Shown piece after piece: positions 27,336-35,299 of a stretch of 64,000 nucleotides of DNA. Origin of the DNA: Jejubacter sp036620675. Its GTDB lineage: Bacteria > Pseudomonadota > Gammaproteobacteria > Enterobacterales > Enterobacteriaceae. The stretch is from NCBI GenBank assembly GCA_036620675.1, contig JAZHEE010000015.1; one strand, 5' to 3'. Position numbers and translations under genes: made by a program. The notes under the pieces are model-generated. The model saw nothing but the letters and a program-made list of their open reading frames with translations, did not search any database and had not been told where the DNA came from. Within the stretch, counting starts at the first letter, position 1. The number at the start of each line of letters is the position of its first letter.

Positions 27336-29354
27336 ATGGACTCTATAGAAAACAAACTGACCCAGCTGCGAACCACGCTTCGCCATCATGAATATCTCTA
27401 CCACGTGCTGGATGCGCCGGAGGTGCCGGACGCTGAATACGATCGCCTGATGCGCGAACTGAGGGCGCTGGAAGAGGCTCACCCTGAACTGGTGACGCCA
27501 GACTCGCCCACTCAGCGGGTGGGGGCCGCACCACTCAGTGCGTTTACCCAGGTACGTCATGAAGTGCCGATGCTTTCGCTGGACAACGTCTTCGATGAAG
27601 AGAGCTGGCGGGCATTTTATAAGCGTATTCAGGATCGACTGAAGAATAGCGATGAGATCACCTTTTGCTGCGAACTTAAGCTTGATGGCCTGGCGGTTAG
27701 CCTGCTGTATGAAGAGGGAGTTCTGACTCGAGCCTCTACTCGCGGTGACGGTACGACCGGTGAGAATATCACCAGCAACGTGCGAACCATCCGCGCGATT
27801 CCGCTGCGCCTGCAGGGGGACAATATCCCCAGCCGGGTTGAAGTCCGCGGCGAGGTGTTTCTACCTCAGGCGGGGTTCGAGAAGATTAACGAGGAAGCGC
27901 GACGCACCGGCGGTAAGGTTTTCGCTAACCCGCGTAATGCGGCAGCAGGCTCTTTGCGCCAGCTGGATCCGCGCGTTACCGCGAAGCGACCGCTTACTTT
28001 CTTCTGCTACGGCGTCGGCCTGCTGGAAGGCGGCAGCTTGCCGGAAAGTCATATTGAGCGGCTACGGCAGTTTAAAGTCTGGGGTCTGCCGGTGAGCGAC
28101 CGCGTACGGCTGTGCAGCGGCGAACAGGCGGTGCTCGATTATTACCGACAGGTAGAGCAGGATCGCGAAACGTTGGGCTTCGATATTGATGGCGTGGTGA
28201 TTAAGGTCGACTCGCTGCCAATTCAGGAACAGCTGGGTTATGTAGCGCGGGCGCCGCGCTGGGCCGTTGCGTTTAAATTCCCGGCTCAGGAGCAGATGAC
28301 CAGGGTTCGCGACGTGGAGTTTCAGGTGGGGCGTACTGGTGCGATTACGCCCGTCGCGCGCCTGGAGCCGGTACAGGTCGCTGGCGTGATGGTGAGCAAT
28401 GCCACGTTGCATAACGCCGATGAGATAGAGCGTTTGGGGCTACGCATTGGCGATACCGTGGTGATTCGCCGGGCGGGTGACGTGATTCCCCAGGTGGTAA
28501 GCGTGGTAACCTCTGAGCGCCCTGACGATGCCCGTGAGGTGGTCTTTCCGGAGCACTGCCCGGTTTGTGGCTCAGAGGTGGAGCGGGTGGAAGGCGAAGC
28601 GGTGGCACGTTGCACCGGTGGGCTTATCTGCGGCGCTCAGCGCAAAGAGGCGTTGTGGCACTTTGTTTCTCGTCGGGCCATGGATGTCGACGGTATGGGC
28701 GTGAAAATTATCGATCAACTGGTGGATAAAGAGTATGTCAAAACGCCGGCGGATCTGTTCCGGCTCAGCGCGGGTTTGTTGACTGGCCTGGATCGCATGG
28801 GGCCGAAATCGGCGCAGAACCTGGTTAACGCGCTCGAGAAATCGAAACAGACCACCTTCGCCCGTTTCCTCTATGCCCTGGGGATTCGTGAAGTGGGCGA
28901 AGCCACGGCAGCCGGGTTGGCGGCTCATTACGGCACCCTTGACGCGCTGATGGCGGCGAGCGTGGAAGATCTCCAGCAAGTGCCGGATGTCGGCGTAGTG
29001 GTCGCGAGCCACGTGCACAACTTCTTCGAAGAAGAGAGCAACCGGGAGGTTATTCGCCAGCTGACGGAAGATGTGGGTATTCACTGGCCTGCGCCGGTGG
29101 TGGTTCGGGCTGAAGAGATAGATAGCCCGTTTGCCGGAAAAACCGTGGTACTGACTGGCTCTTTGAGCCAGATGTCACGGGACGACGCCAAAGCGCGTCT
29201 GACGGAGCTGGGAGCGAAAGTCAGCGGCAGCGTATCGAAGAAAACCGACCTGGTGATTGCCGGCGAAGCCGCGGGCTCTAAGCTTGCAAAGGCGCAGGAG
29301 CTGGGCATTGAGGTTATCGATGAGGCGGAGATGCTACGCCTGCTGGGAGAATAA
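27336..29354 (+). CDS. ligA: NAD+-dependent DNA ligase
   Basis: 672 residues (E. coli 671). Seals nicks using NAD+. Adenylated Lys115 (CELKLDGLA), an OB fold, four zinc-binding cysteines at about 408-432 (CPVCG...C...C), helix-hairpin-helix repeats, and a C-terminal BRCT domain (about 595-672). Followed after 3 bp by ypeB. Confidence 0.97.
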   Translation: MDSIENKLTQLRTTLRHHEYLYHVLDAPEVPDAEYDRLMRELRALEEAHPELVTPDSPTQRVGAAPLSAFTQVRHEVPMLSLDNVFDEESWRAFYKRIQDRLKNSDEITFCCELKLDGLAVSLLYEEGVLTRASTRGDGTTGENITSNVRTIRAIPLRLQGDNIPSRVEVRGEVFLPQAGFEKINEEARRTGGKVFANPRNAAAGSLRQLDPRVTAKRPLTFFCYGVGLLEGGSLPESHIERLRQFKVWGLPVSDRVRLCSGEQAVLDYYRQVEQDRETLGFDIDGVVIKVDSLPIQEQLGYVARAPRWAVAFKFPAQEQMTRVRDVEFQVGRTGAITPVARLEPVQVAGVMVSNATLHNADEIERLGLRIGDTVVIRRAGDVIPQVVSVVTSERPDDAREVVFPEHCPVCGSEVERVEGEAVARCTGGLICGAQRKEALWHFVSRRAMDVDGMGVKIIDQLVDKEYVKTPADLFRLSAGLLTGLDRMGPKSAQNLVNALEKSKQTTFARFLYALGIREVGEATAAGLAAHYGTLDALMAASVEDLQQVPDVGVVVASHVHNFFEEESNREVIRQLTEDVGIHWPAPVVVRAEEIDSPFAGKTVVLTGSLSQMSRDDAKARLTELGAKVSGSVSKKTDLVIAGEAAGSKLAKAQELGIEVIDEAEMLRLLGE

Positions 29355-29357
29355 TTA

Positions 29358-29573
29358 ATGGACAAAGAGCGCCTGATAGAGATAGCCAATACCATCATGC
29401 CTTTCGGGAAGTATCAGGGCAGGGCATTGATTGACCTGCCGGAAGAGTATCTGCTGTGGTTTTCCCGCAAAGGGGAATTTCCGAACGGCCATCTTGGCGA
29501 ACTGATGGCGCTGACGCTGCTGATTAAGGTTGAGGGGCTGGAGCATCTGGTCCGCCCCCTTAAGCGCCAGTAG
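29358..29573 (+). CDS. ypeB: DUF3820 protein YpeB
   Basis: 71 residues (E. coli YpeB 72). Contains the DUF3820 signature: MPFGKYQGRALIDLPEEYL at 14-32 and WFSRKGEFPNGHLGEL. Function unknown; the fold is shared with small proteins linked to nucleic acid enzymes, and the position directly behind ligA is conserved in E. coli. Cotranscription with ligA is likely from the 3-bp spacing. Convergent with yfeH. Confidence 0.88.
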   Translation: MDKERLIEIANTIMPFGKYQGRALIDLPEEYLLWFSRKGEFPNGHLGELMALTLLIKVEGLEHLVRPLKRQ

Positions 29574-29578
29574 CGCTG

Positions 29579-30577
29579 TTATCCCTTCTGCGTGGCCTGG
29601 ATGGCGCCGCTTTCCAGCTGGCGCCGCCGGTAGCGCTGCGCCAGCATGGCGCAGACCATCAACTGAATCTGGTGGAAAATCATCAGCGGCAGCACCATCA
29701 TCCCCACCGCCTGTACCGGAAACAGAATGTTGGCCATGGGTATTCCGTTCGCCAGGCTCTTTTTCGAACCGCAAAACACAATGGTGATTTCGTCCGCCTT
29801 GTTGAAACCGGCACACCGGGCCACCAGGGTATTAATTGCCAGTACAATCGCCAGCAGAACAATACTCGCCAGCACAATAAAGCCCAGCGCGCCGATCCCC
29901 ACCTGGCTCCAGATACCGTTGTTTACGGCTTCGCTAAAGGCGGTGTACACCACCAGCAGAATTGAGGTCTGATCGGTTTTACCGATCCATTTACGATGGC
30001 GAGCCACCCAGTTTGCGGTCCAGGGCCGCGACAGGTGACCGAGCACGAAGGGCAGCAGCAGTTGCAGCATAATAGCACCGACCTGGCGCAGGCTGTCGTG
30101 ACTGGCGCCGCCGCCGGTATGCATCAGCAGGCTTACCAGCAATGGCGACAGGAAAATCCCCAGCAGGCTGGAGGCGGAAGCGGAACAGACCGCTGCCGCC
30201 ACGTTACCGCCCGCCAGGGAAGTGAAGGCGATGGCCGACTGTACGGTGGCCGGCAGAATGCACAGGTAAAGAAATCCGGAATAGATTTCCGGGCTAACGT
30301 TCACCGGCGCCCACCATGTGAACAGCACACCCAGGGCCGGAAACAGGATAAAAGTGCTGCACATCACCCACAGATGCAGACGCCAGTGGCTGCCGCCAGC
30401 CACCAGCGCTTCGCGCGAAAGTTTGGCGCCGTGCATAAAAAACAGCAGCGCGATGGCGGCGGTGGTCAGCCAGGAGAAATAATCGACAAAGACGCCGCGG
30501 GCCGGAAGAAACGAGGCCAGCAGTACGGTTGCGATGAGGGTCAGGGTAAAGGGATCGAAAATTCGTAGCAGTTTCAT
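29579..30577 (-). CDS. yfeH: Bile acid:sodium symporter family protein YfeH
   Basis: 332 residues, E. coli length. A BASS-family membrane transporter with about ten hydrophobic segments; conserved FMHGAKLSREAL, ILPATVQSAIAFTSLAGGN and FCGSKKSLANGIPMA. Substrate unknown. ATG at 30577 matches the homologue; the frame is open far upstream without support. Divergent from its neighbour regulator yfeR across 90 bp, a usual layout for LysR control. Confidence 0.92.
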   Translation of the reverse strand: MKLLRIFDPFTLTLIATVLLASFLPARGVFVDYFSWLTTAAIALLFFMHGAKLSREALVAGGSHWRLHLWVMCSTFILFPALGVLFTWWAPVNVSPEIYSGFLYLCILPATVQSAIAFTSLAGGNVAAAVCSASASSLLGIFLSPLLVSLLMHTGGGASHDSLRQVGAIMLQLLLPFVLGHLSRPWTANWVARHRKWIGKTDQTSILLVVYTAFSEAVNNGIWSQVGIGALGFIVLASIVLLAIVLAINTLVARCAGFNKADEITIVFCGSKKSLANGIPMANILFPVQAVGMMVLPLMIFHQIQLMVCAMLAQRYRRRQLESGAIQATQKG

Positions 30578-30667
30578 AACATCACCTGTGATCTTTTCTT
30601 TGTTATTGTGCAAAGGGTTATTTAATAAATAAAATTGATTTATTTCATCTATACATGAAGGTTTTCG

Positions 30668-31591
30668 ATGAATTATTCGCTGAAACAGCTTCGCGTCTTT
30701 GTCGCCGTCGCCCGGGTCGGGAGTTTCAGTCGGGCCGGGCAGCGCATCGGCCTGAGCCAGTCTGCCGTCAGCCACAGCATTAAAGAGCTGGAAGAAACGC
30801 TGGGCGTGCGGTTGTTGGATCGTACGACTCGCGAGGTGACGCTGACCGTCGCCGGGCAGCAGCTTGCTGTACGTCTGGAAAGGGTGCTGGACGAGCTTAA
30901 CAATACGCTGCTGGATGCCCGCAGCACAGGCCAGCAATTGAGCGGCACCGTCAGAGTCGCCGCCAGTCAGACGCTGTCAGCGCACCTGATGCCGCAGTCT
31001 ATCGCCTGTTGCCAGCAGCGCTATCCGGCGATCCGCTTTGTTCTGCACGACCGCCCTCAACACTGGGTTATGGAAAGCATTCGCAGTGGCGAAGTGGATT
31101 TCGGTATGGTAATTGACCCGATTCAGGCAACGGATCTCGATGGTGAAACGGTGCTCGCGGAGCCTTTTCTGCTGCTGTGTCGCAGCGACCATCCGCTGGC
31201 GGCTCAGGAACAGGTATCCTGGCAGGCGCTGAATGGCGCCGATCTGGTGTTGCAGGATTACGCCTCGGGCAGTCGGGCGTTGATTGATGAGGCCCTGGCC
31301 TGCCAGGGAATAGAAGCCAGTATCGTTCAGCAGATCGGCCATCCGGCTACGCTATTTCCTATGGTGGAGGCTGGAATCGGCATTAGCGTGCTTCCGGCAC
31401 TGGCATTGCCGTTGCCGGAAAGTCGGCCGTTGGTGGTCAGAAAGCTGGTGCCGACTGTGCAACGCCAGTTGATGCTGATGCGGCGAAAAAATCGTTCGCT
31501 TTCCGGTGCCGCCCGGGCGGTATGGGAGGTGGTGGCGGAACAGGCGCGTCTGCTGAATGAAGCGCGTAAAGGTGATTCGCTGTTTGAATAA
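30668..31591 (+). CDS. yfeR: LysR-family regulator YfeR
   Basis: 307 residues. N-terminal winged helix-turn-helix (residues 3-62, with SRAGQRIGLSQSAVSHSIKELEE-type text) and a C-terminal inducer-binding domain. In Salmonella, YfeR is reported to respond to osmolarity and act on yfeH. Divergent from yfeH with a short AT-rich shared promoter region. Confidence 0.92.
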   Translation: MNYSLKQLRVFVAVARVGSFSRAGQRIGLSQSAVSHSIKELEETLGVRLLDRTTREVTLTVAGQQLAVRLERVLDELNNTLLDARSTGQQLSGTVRVAASQTLSAHLMPQSIACCQQRYPAIRFVLHDRPQHWVMESIRSGEVDFGMVIDPIQATDLDGETVLAEPFLLLCRSDHPLAAQEQVSWQALNGADLVLQDYASGSRALIDEALACQGIEASIVQQIGHPATLFPMVEAGIGISVLPALALPLPESRPLVVRKLVPTVQRQLMLMRRKNRSLSGAARAVWEVVAEQARLLNEARKGDSLFE

Positions 31592-31614
31592 TGGAGAGGG
31601 AAGGGCGGAAAAGC

Positions 31615-31640
31615 AAAAAGGCGCCTTTAGGGCGCCTTTT
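31615..31640. terminator. Bidirectional terminator between yfeR and the tRNA operon
   Basis: AAAAGGCGCC (31616-31625), loop TTTAG, GGCGCCTTTT (31631-31640). It can serve yfeR on the plus strand and the Val-Val-Val-Lys tRNA transcript on the minus strand, whose last gene ends six bases away. Confidence 0.85.
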
Positions 31641-31645
31641 CACAA

Positions 31646-31721
31646 TGGTGGGTCGTGCAGGGCTCGAACCTGCGACCAATTGATTAAAAGTCAACTGCTC
31701 TACCAACTGAGCTAACGACCC
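31646..31721 (-). tRNA. lysV: tRNA-Lys (UUU)
   Basis: 76 nt with encoded CCA. Acceptor GGGTCGT pairs with ACGACCC; anticodon TTT; T-arm GGTTCGAGCC. Last of the four-tRNA operon, matching E. coli valU-valX-valY-lysV. Confidence 0.97.
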
Positions 31722-31725
31722 GAAG

Positions 31726-31801
31726 TGGTGGGTGATGACGGGATCGAACCGCCGACCCCCTCCTTGTAAGGGAGGTGCTCTCCCGGCTGAGCTAATCACC
31801 C
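31726..31801 (-). tRNA. valY: tRNA-Val (UAC), copy 3
   Basis: 76 nt with CCA; acceptor GGGTGAT/ATCACCC; anticodon TAC. Identical to the middle copy: D-arm GCTCAGCCGGGAGAGC, T-loop GTTCGATCCC. Only 4 bp separate it from tRNA-Lys. Confidence 0.97.
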
Positions 31802-31865
31802 ACTTCGGTACTTCTGTATAACACCGGTTTTACTCACCGGCAAGAAAAGCCAGACTAAAAGAGTT

Positions 31866-31941
31866 TGGTGGGTGATGACGGGATCGAACCGCCGACCCCC
31901 TCCTTGTAAGGGAGGTGCTCTCCCGGCTGAGCTAATCACCC
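31866..31941 (-). tRNA. valX: tRNA-Val (UAC), copy 2
   Basis: 76 nt with CCA, identical in sequence to the copy at 31726-31801, with a 64-bp spacer between them. Confidence 0.97.
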
Positions 31942-31986
31942 GGACTCTTCAAACTGCTCTTCTACACTGCGGGCCACTATAGATAG

Positions 31987-32062
31987 TGGTGGGTGATGAC
32001 GGGTTCGAACCGCCGACCCCCTCCTTGTAAGGGAGGTGCTCTCCCAGCTGAGCTAATCACCC
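31987..32062 (-). tRNA. valU: tRNA-Val (UAC), promoter-proximal copy
   Basis: 76 nt with CCA and anticodon TAC. Differs from the other two copies at two places: D-loop GCTGGGAG instead of GCCGGGAG, and T-loop GTTCGAACCC instead of GTTCGATCCC. Both changes fall in loops or stem edges and do not break folding. Confidence 0.97.
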
Positions 32063-32079
32063 CCGCTGTGTGGAGCCGC

Positions 32080-32107
32080 ATTATAGGGATAGCGGAAAAT
32101 GAGTCAA
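32080..32107 (-). promoter_or_regulatory. Promoter of the val-lys tRNA operon
   Basis: On the minus strand TTGACT (32107-32102), 16-bp spacer, consensus TATAAT (32085-32080), followed by a GC-rich discriminator GCGGCTCC typical of stringently controlled stable-RNA promoters. Confidence 0.8.
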
Positions 32108-32228
32108 CGCATTTTCCAAAGTTTTTGTTTATTCGTCGTAAAATTAAACAAAGCGCTGTTGGATTGCCCGCTGCGGGGAAATTTTGCGGCGATTTTAACT
32201 CTCCGGTCGACGACTGTCCGCGCCGACA

Positions 32229-32256
32229 TTGAGGAATCGCCCCACGGTGGTAGAAT
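32229..32256 (+). promoter_or_regulatory. Candidate gltX promoter
   Basis: TTGAGG (32229-32234), 16 bp, TAGAAT (32251-32256), about 67 bp before the gltX ATG. Confidence 0.5.
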
Positions 32257-32322
32257 GTTGCCCACTTTATTTTTCCTGGCTTGCCGGCTTCCGGCACTTT
32301 TATACGTAATTAAGGCCGCTTA

Positions 32323-33735
32323 ATGAAAATCAAAACCCGCTTCGCGCCCAGCCCGACTGGCTATCTGCACGTCGGTGGCGCTCGTACTGCACTCTATTCA
32401 TGGCTGTTTGCCCGCAATCACGGCGGCGAGTTTGTGCTGCGTATCGAAGATACCGACCTGGAGCGTTCAACCCAGCAGGCAATCGACGCCATTATGGATG
32501 GCATGAACTGGCTGGGTCTGGACTGGGATGAAGGTCCTTATTTCCAGACCAAACGTTTCGAACGCTATAACGCAGCCATCGACGAGATGCTGGAGGCGGG
32601 AACTGCCTATAAGTGTTATTGTTCGAAGGAGCGACTGGAAAAGCTGCGCGAAGATCAGATGGCGAAAGGCGAAAAGCCGCGCTATGACGGGCGCTGTCGG
32701 CATGACCATAGCCATCACGACGCCAGTGAACCTTGTGTGGTGCGTTTCGCCAACCCGCAGGAAGGCTCCGTGATCTTTAACGATCTGATCCGCGGCCCCA
32801 TCGAGTTCAGCAACCAGGAGCTGGACGATCTGATCATTCGCCGTACCGACGGCTCTCCGACCTACAACTTCTGTGTGGTCGTGGACGACTGGGATATGGA
32901 GATTACCCACGTGGTACGTGGTGAAGACCATATCAACAACACGCCACGTCAGATCAACATCCTGAAAGCGCTGAATGCGCCGGTACCGGAATACGCCCAC
33001 GTTTCCATGATCCTGGGCGACGATGGCAAGAAGCTGTCCAAGCGCCACGGCGCGGTGAGCGTAATGCAGTATCGCGACGACGGCTACCTGCCGGAAGCGC
33101 TGCTCAACTACCTGGTCCGTTTGGGCTGGTCCCACGGCGATCAGGAAGTCTTCTCGATCGAGGAAATGAAGCAGTTGTTTACCCTGGAAGCGGTCAGTAA
33201 ATCTGCCAGCGCCTTCAATACTGATAAGCTGCTGTGGCTGAACCACCATTATATTAACCACATGGACCCGAACTATGTGGCTACCCATCTGCAGTGGCAT
33301 ATCGAGCAGGAGAAGATCGATACCCGCAACGGCCCTCAACTCTCTGAGCTGGTGACGCTGCTGGGCGAGCGCTGCAAAACGCTGAAAGAGATGGCGGCCA
33401 GCTGCCGTTATTTCTACGAAGATTTTGCCGAGTTTGACGCCGATGCGGCGAAGAAACATCTGCGGCCGGTCGCTCGTCAGCCACTGGAAGTGGTACGCGA
33501 CAAGCTGCAGGCTATCACCGAGTGGAATGCGCACAATATCCATGAAGCTATCCAGGCGACGGCCGATGAACTGGAAGTGGGTATGGGTAAGGTAGGGATG
33601 CCGCTACGCGTGGCTGTAACCGGCGCAGGCCAGTCGCCTGCGCTGGATGTGACGGTAAACGCTATCGGTCAATCTCGCAGTGTGGAGCGTATCAATAAGG
33701 CTCTGGAATTTATCCAGGCACGCGAACAGGCGTAA
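32323..33735 (+). CDS. gltX: Glutamyl-tRNA synthetase
   Basis: 470 residues (E. coli 471). Class I aminoacyl-tRNA synthetase charging tRNA-Glu. HIGH-type motif PTGYLHVGG at 11-19 and KMSKS-type motif KKLSKR near 237-241; a cysteine/histidine cluster at about 98-127 (CYCS...C...H) corresponds to the zinc site of the E. coli enzyme; C-terminal helical anticodon-binding domain. Confidence 0.97.
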   Translation: MKIKTRFAPSPTGYLHVGGARTALYSWLFARNHGGEFVLRIEDTDLERSTQQAIDAIMDGMNWLGLDWDEGPYFQTKRFERYNAAIDEMLEAGTAYKCYCSKERLEKLREDQMAKGEKPRYDGRCRHDHSHHDASEPCVVRFANPQEGSVIFNDLIRGPIEFSNQELDDLIIRRTDGSPTYNFCVVVDDWDMEITHVVRGEDHINNTPRQINILKALNAPVPEYAHVSMILGDDGKKLSKRHGAVSVMQYRDDGYLPEALLNYLVRLGWSHGDQEVFSIEEMKQLFTLEAVSKSASAFNTDKLLWLNHHYINHMDPNYVATHLQWHIEQEKIDTRNGPQLSELVTLLGERCKTLKEMAASCRYFYEDFAEFDADAAKKHLRPVARQPLEVVRDKLQAITEWNAHNIHEAIQATADELEVGMGKVGMPLRVAVTGAGQSPALDVTVNAIGQSRSVERINKALEFIQAREQA

Positions 33736-33774
33736 TCGCTGTAAATCGCTCCTTTCGCAAGGAAGGAGCGATGA

Positions 33775-34152
33775 TTATTTTCCCGCCAGACGTCGGAAAA
33801 TCCCGGAAATACCCTCCCTGTGTAAAAGCGTCGTTAACGCTTGCCGCTCTTCTTCCGTTAGCTGACGCAGGGCCTCAAGCCACAGAATTTCGAGCGTGTT
33901 TTCGACGCTGGCGTATTGCGCAGGCGTTTCGGCCGCGCCTTTTTGCATGCGCTGGCGCATCAGCGGCGTATTCAGCAGAAAGCGTCGCACATCGGCATCG
34001 ATGTGTACCACATGGGCGCGACCGCCTTTAACGCCGTGCAGCGGCGTGGTCAGCCAGCCGAAGCGGTGGATCCAGCGATTTATAGCCTGTGGCGTGTAGC
34101 CTGTCAGCTGTGCCAGCTCTTTTGGGGTCATTTTATTTTTAAAGGTGATCAT
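33775..34152 (-). CDS. yfeD: YfeC/YfeD-type DNA-binding protein (YfeD)
   Basis: 125 residues. An N-terminal helix-turn-helix of the putative excisionase/MerR-like type (MTPKELAQLTGYTPQAINRW, residues 8-27) followed by the WLTTPLHGVKGGRA segment and a helical C-terminus ending LLHREGISGIFRRL. Overlaps yfeC (ATGA). E. coli has the same pair downstream of gltX on the opposite strand. Target unknown. Confidence 0.85.
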   Translation of the reverse strand: MITFKNKMTPKELAQLTGYTPQAINRWIHRFGWLTTPLHGVKGGRAHVVHIDADVRRFLLNTPLMRQRMQKGAAETPAQYASVENTLEILWLEALRQLTEEERQALTTLLHREGISGIFRRLAGK

Positions 34153-34514
34153 CCGTATTCATCAGGACAGATGCTAAGTCGGGTTAGCAAGCCGCTGATG
34201 CCTTCACGCAATAATAGTGAGGTGAGTTGTTTCTGCTCCGCCGCATTCATCTCTCTGACGGCATTGAGCAGCAGGTTTTCCAGCGAAGTTTCTCCCGTCT
34301 GATAGGCAGCGTTGCCGTCGGCGGCGCTGCACTGTGTGCTGAGGATAAATTCGCGCACTCGCTCATCAACGTGAATCAGTCGAGCCTTGCCGCCCTGAAT
34401 ACCGGGGCGGGGCGAAGTCGTCCAGTGTTCTCTGCGCACCCATTTATTGATTGTCTGGCGGCTGTAGCCGGTTAGTGCCGCCAGTTCGTCCGGCGTCATT
34501 CTTTCCTTGAACAT
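34149..34514 (-). CDS. yfeC: YfeC/YfeD-type DNA-binding protein (YfeC)
   Basis: 121 residues, starting MFKERMTPDELAALTGYSRQ, very close to E. coli YfeC. Helix-turn-helix at residues 6-25, the TTSPRPGIQGGKARLIHV wing and a C-terminal SLLLREGISGLL segment shared with YfeD: the two are tandem paralogues. The last 4 bases overlap yfeD. Confidence 0.88.
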   Translation of the reverse strand: MFKERMTPDELAALTGYSRQTINKWVRREHWTTSPRPGIQGGKARLIHVDERVREFILSTQCSAADGNAAYQTGETSLENLLLNAVREMNAAEQKQLTSLLLREGISGLLTRLSICPDEYG

Positions 34515-34669
34515 ATTGTTACCATCCTGGTTCGTTTTTAGTTGATCAGTTTACGTCATCATATTACGTGAATCCGTGACGGGATTAACTAACGTTTGGT
34601 TAAAATGCGAACCATTACGAAGGATTTGCTGCCTTTTTCAACGGTTGTTCGGAGAGAGTGAAAATAGCG

Positions 34670-34698
34670 TTGACACCGGGAAGGGGAATTCATATTAT
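34670..34698 (+). promoter_or_regulatory. Promoter of the tRNA-Ala pair
   Basis: TTGACA (34670-34675), exactly 17 bp, TATTAT (34693-34698), then a GC-rich discriminator GCCGCCCG. This is near-consensus sigma-70 with stable-RNA character. Confidence 0.88.
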
Positions 34699-34730
34699 GC
34701 CGCCCGTCGAGACGACAACTCGTTTACGAA

Positions 34731-34806
34731 GGGGCTATAGCTCAGCTGGGAGAGCGCCTGCATGGCATGCAGGAGGTCAGCGGTTCGATCCCGCTTAGCT
34801 CCACCA
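34731..34806 (+). tRNA. alaX: tRNA-Ala (GGC), copy 1
   Basis: 76 nt with CCA; acceptor GGGGCTA/TAGCTCC; anticodon GGC within TGCATGGCATGCA. Identical to the next copy. Which copy corresponds to alaX and which to alaW is assigned by analogy only. Confidence 0.96.
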
Positions 34807-34846
34807 AACCTTACCCACAAGGTTTGCGTGTAAAACGATACGACTC

Positions 34847-34922
34847 GGGGCTATAGCTCAGCTGGGAGAGCGCCTGCATGGCATGCAGGAGGTCAGCGGT
34901 TCGATCCCGCTTAGCTCCACCA
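34847..34922 (+). tRNA. alaW: tRNA-Ala (GGC), copy 2
   Basis: 76 nt, identical to copy 1, 40 bp downstream and in the same transcript, followed at once by a terminator. Confidence 0.96.
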
Positions 34923-34929
34923 GATACCG

Positions 34930-34959
34930 AACCCCCGCTGTTACAGCGGGGGTTTTTTT
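34930..34959 (+). terminator. Terminator of the tRNA-Ala operon
   Basis: AACCCCCGCTG, loop TTAC, AGCGGGGGTT then TTTTT; a strong rho-independent terminator 7 bp after the second tRNA. Confidence 0.92.
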
Positions 34960-35299
34960 ATGCCCGCCTAAGAATAATCTTAATCGAAGCAGCAAAATAA
35001 TCACGCTTATTCTGACAGCTCAACCTTCATATTATGCCTTATGCCTGACGGTTGAATCTCCCGGAAATATGGGAGGATCGCCGCAATTTCCTGCCTGATT
35101 ACTCTTATTTGATGCCTTTATCTACAATTAATCCTTCACTATTTGGTAAAAGCGTATGGGTTTCTGTCAGGATTCTGAATTGCATGTCAGGCAGGGTAAA
35201 AAAGGGCTGAACGCCCTGCTTTTCTTGCCTGGCCTTGCGAACAAACCTATTATTCTGAAGCAGCCAGCCCGGCTACAGATCAAAGAGCGATTAGGTTAA
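34960..35299. other. Intergenic region upstream of pdeA
   Basis: 340 bp, AT-rich, with no open frame worth calling. An imperfect hairpin, GGGCTGAACGCCC at 35203-35215, is present. It probably holds the pdeA promoter; no clear -35/-10 pair seen. Confidence 0.4.

Noticed and set aside
26325..27560. 411-codon Leu/Arg-rich frame antisense to zipA
   Set aside because: It mirrors the Pro/Gln-rich linker of ZipA and crosses the zipA terminator.
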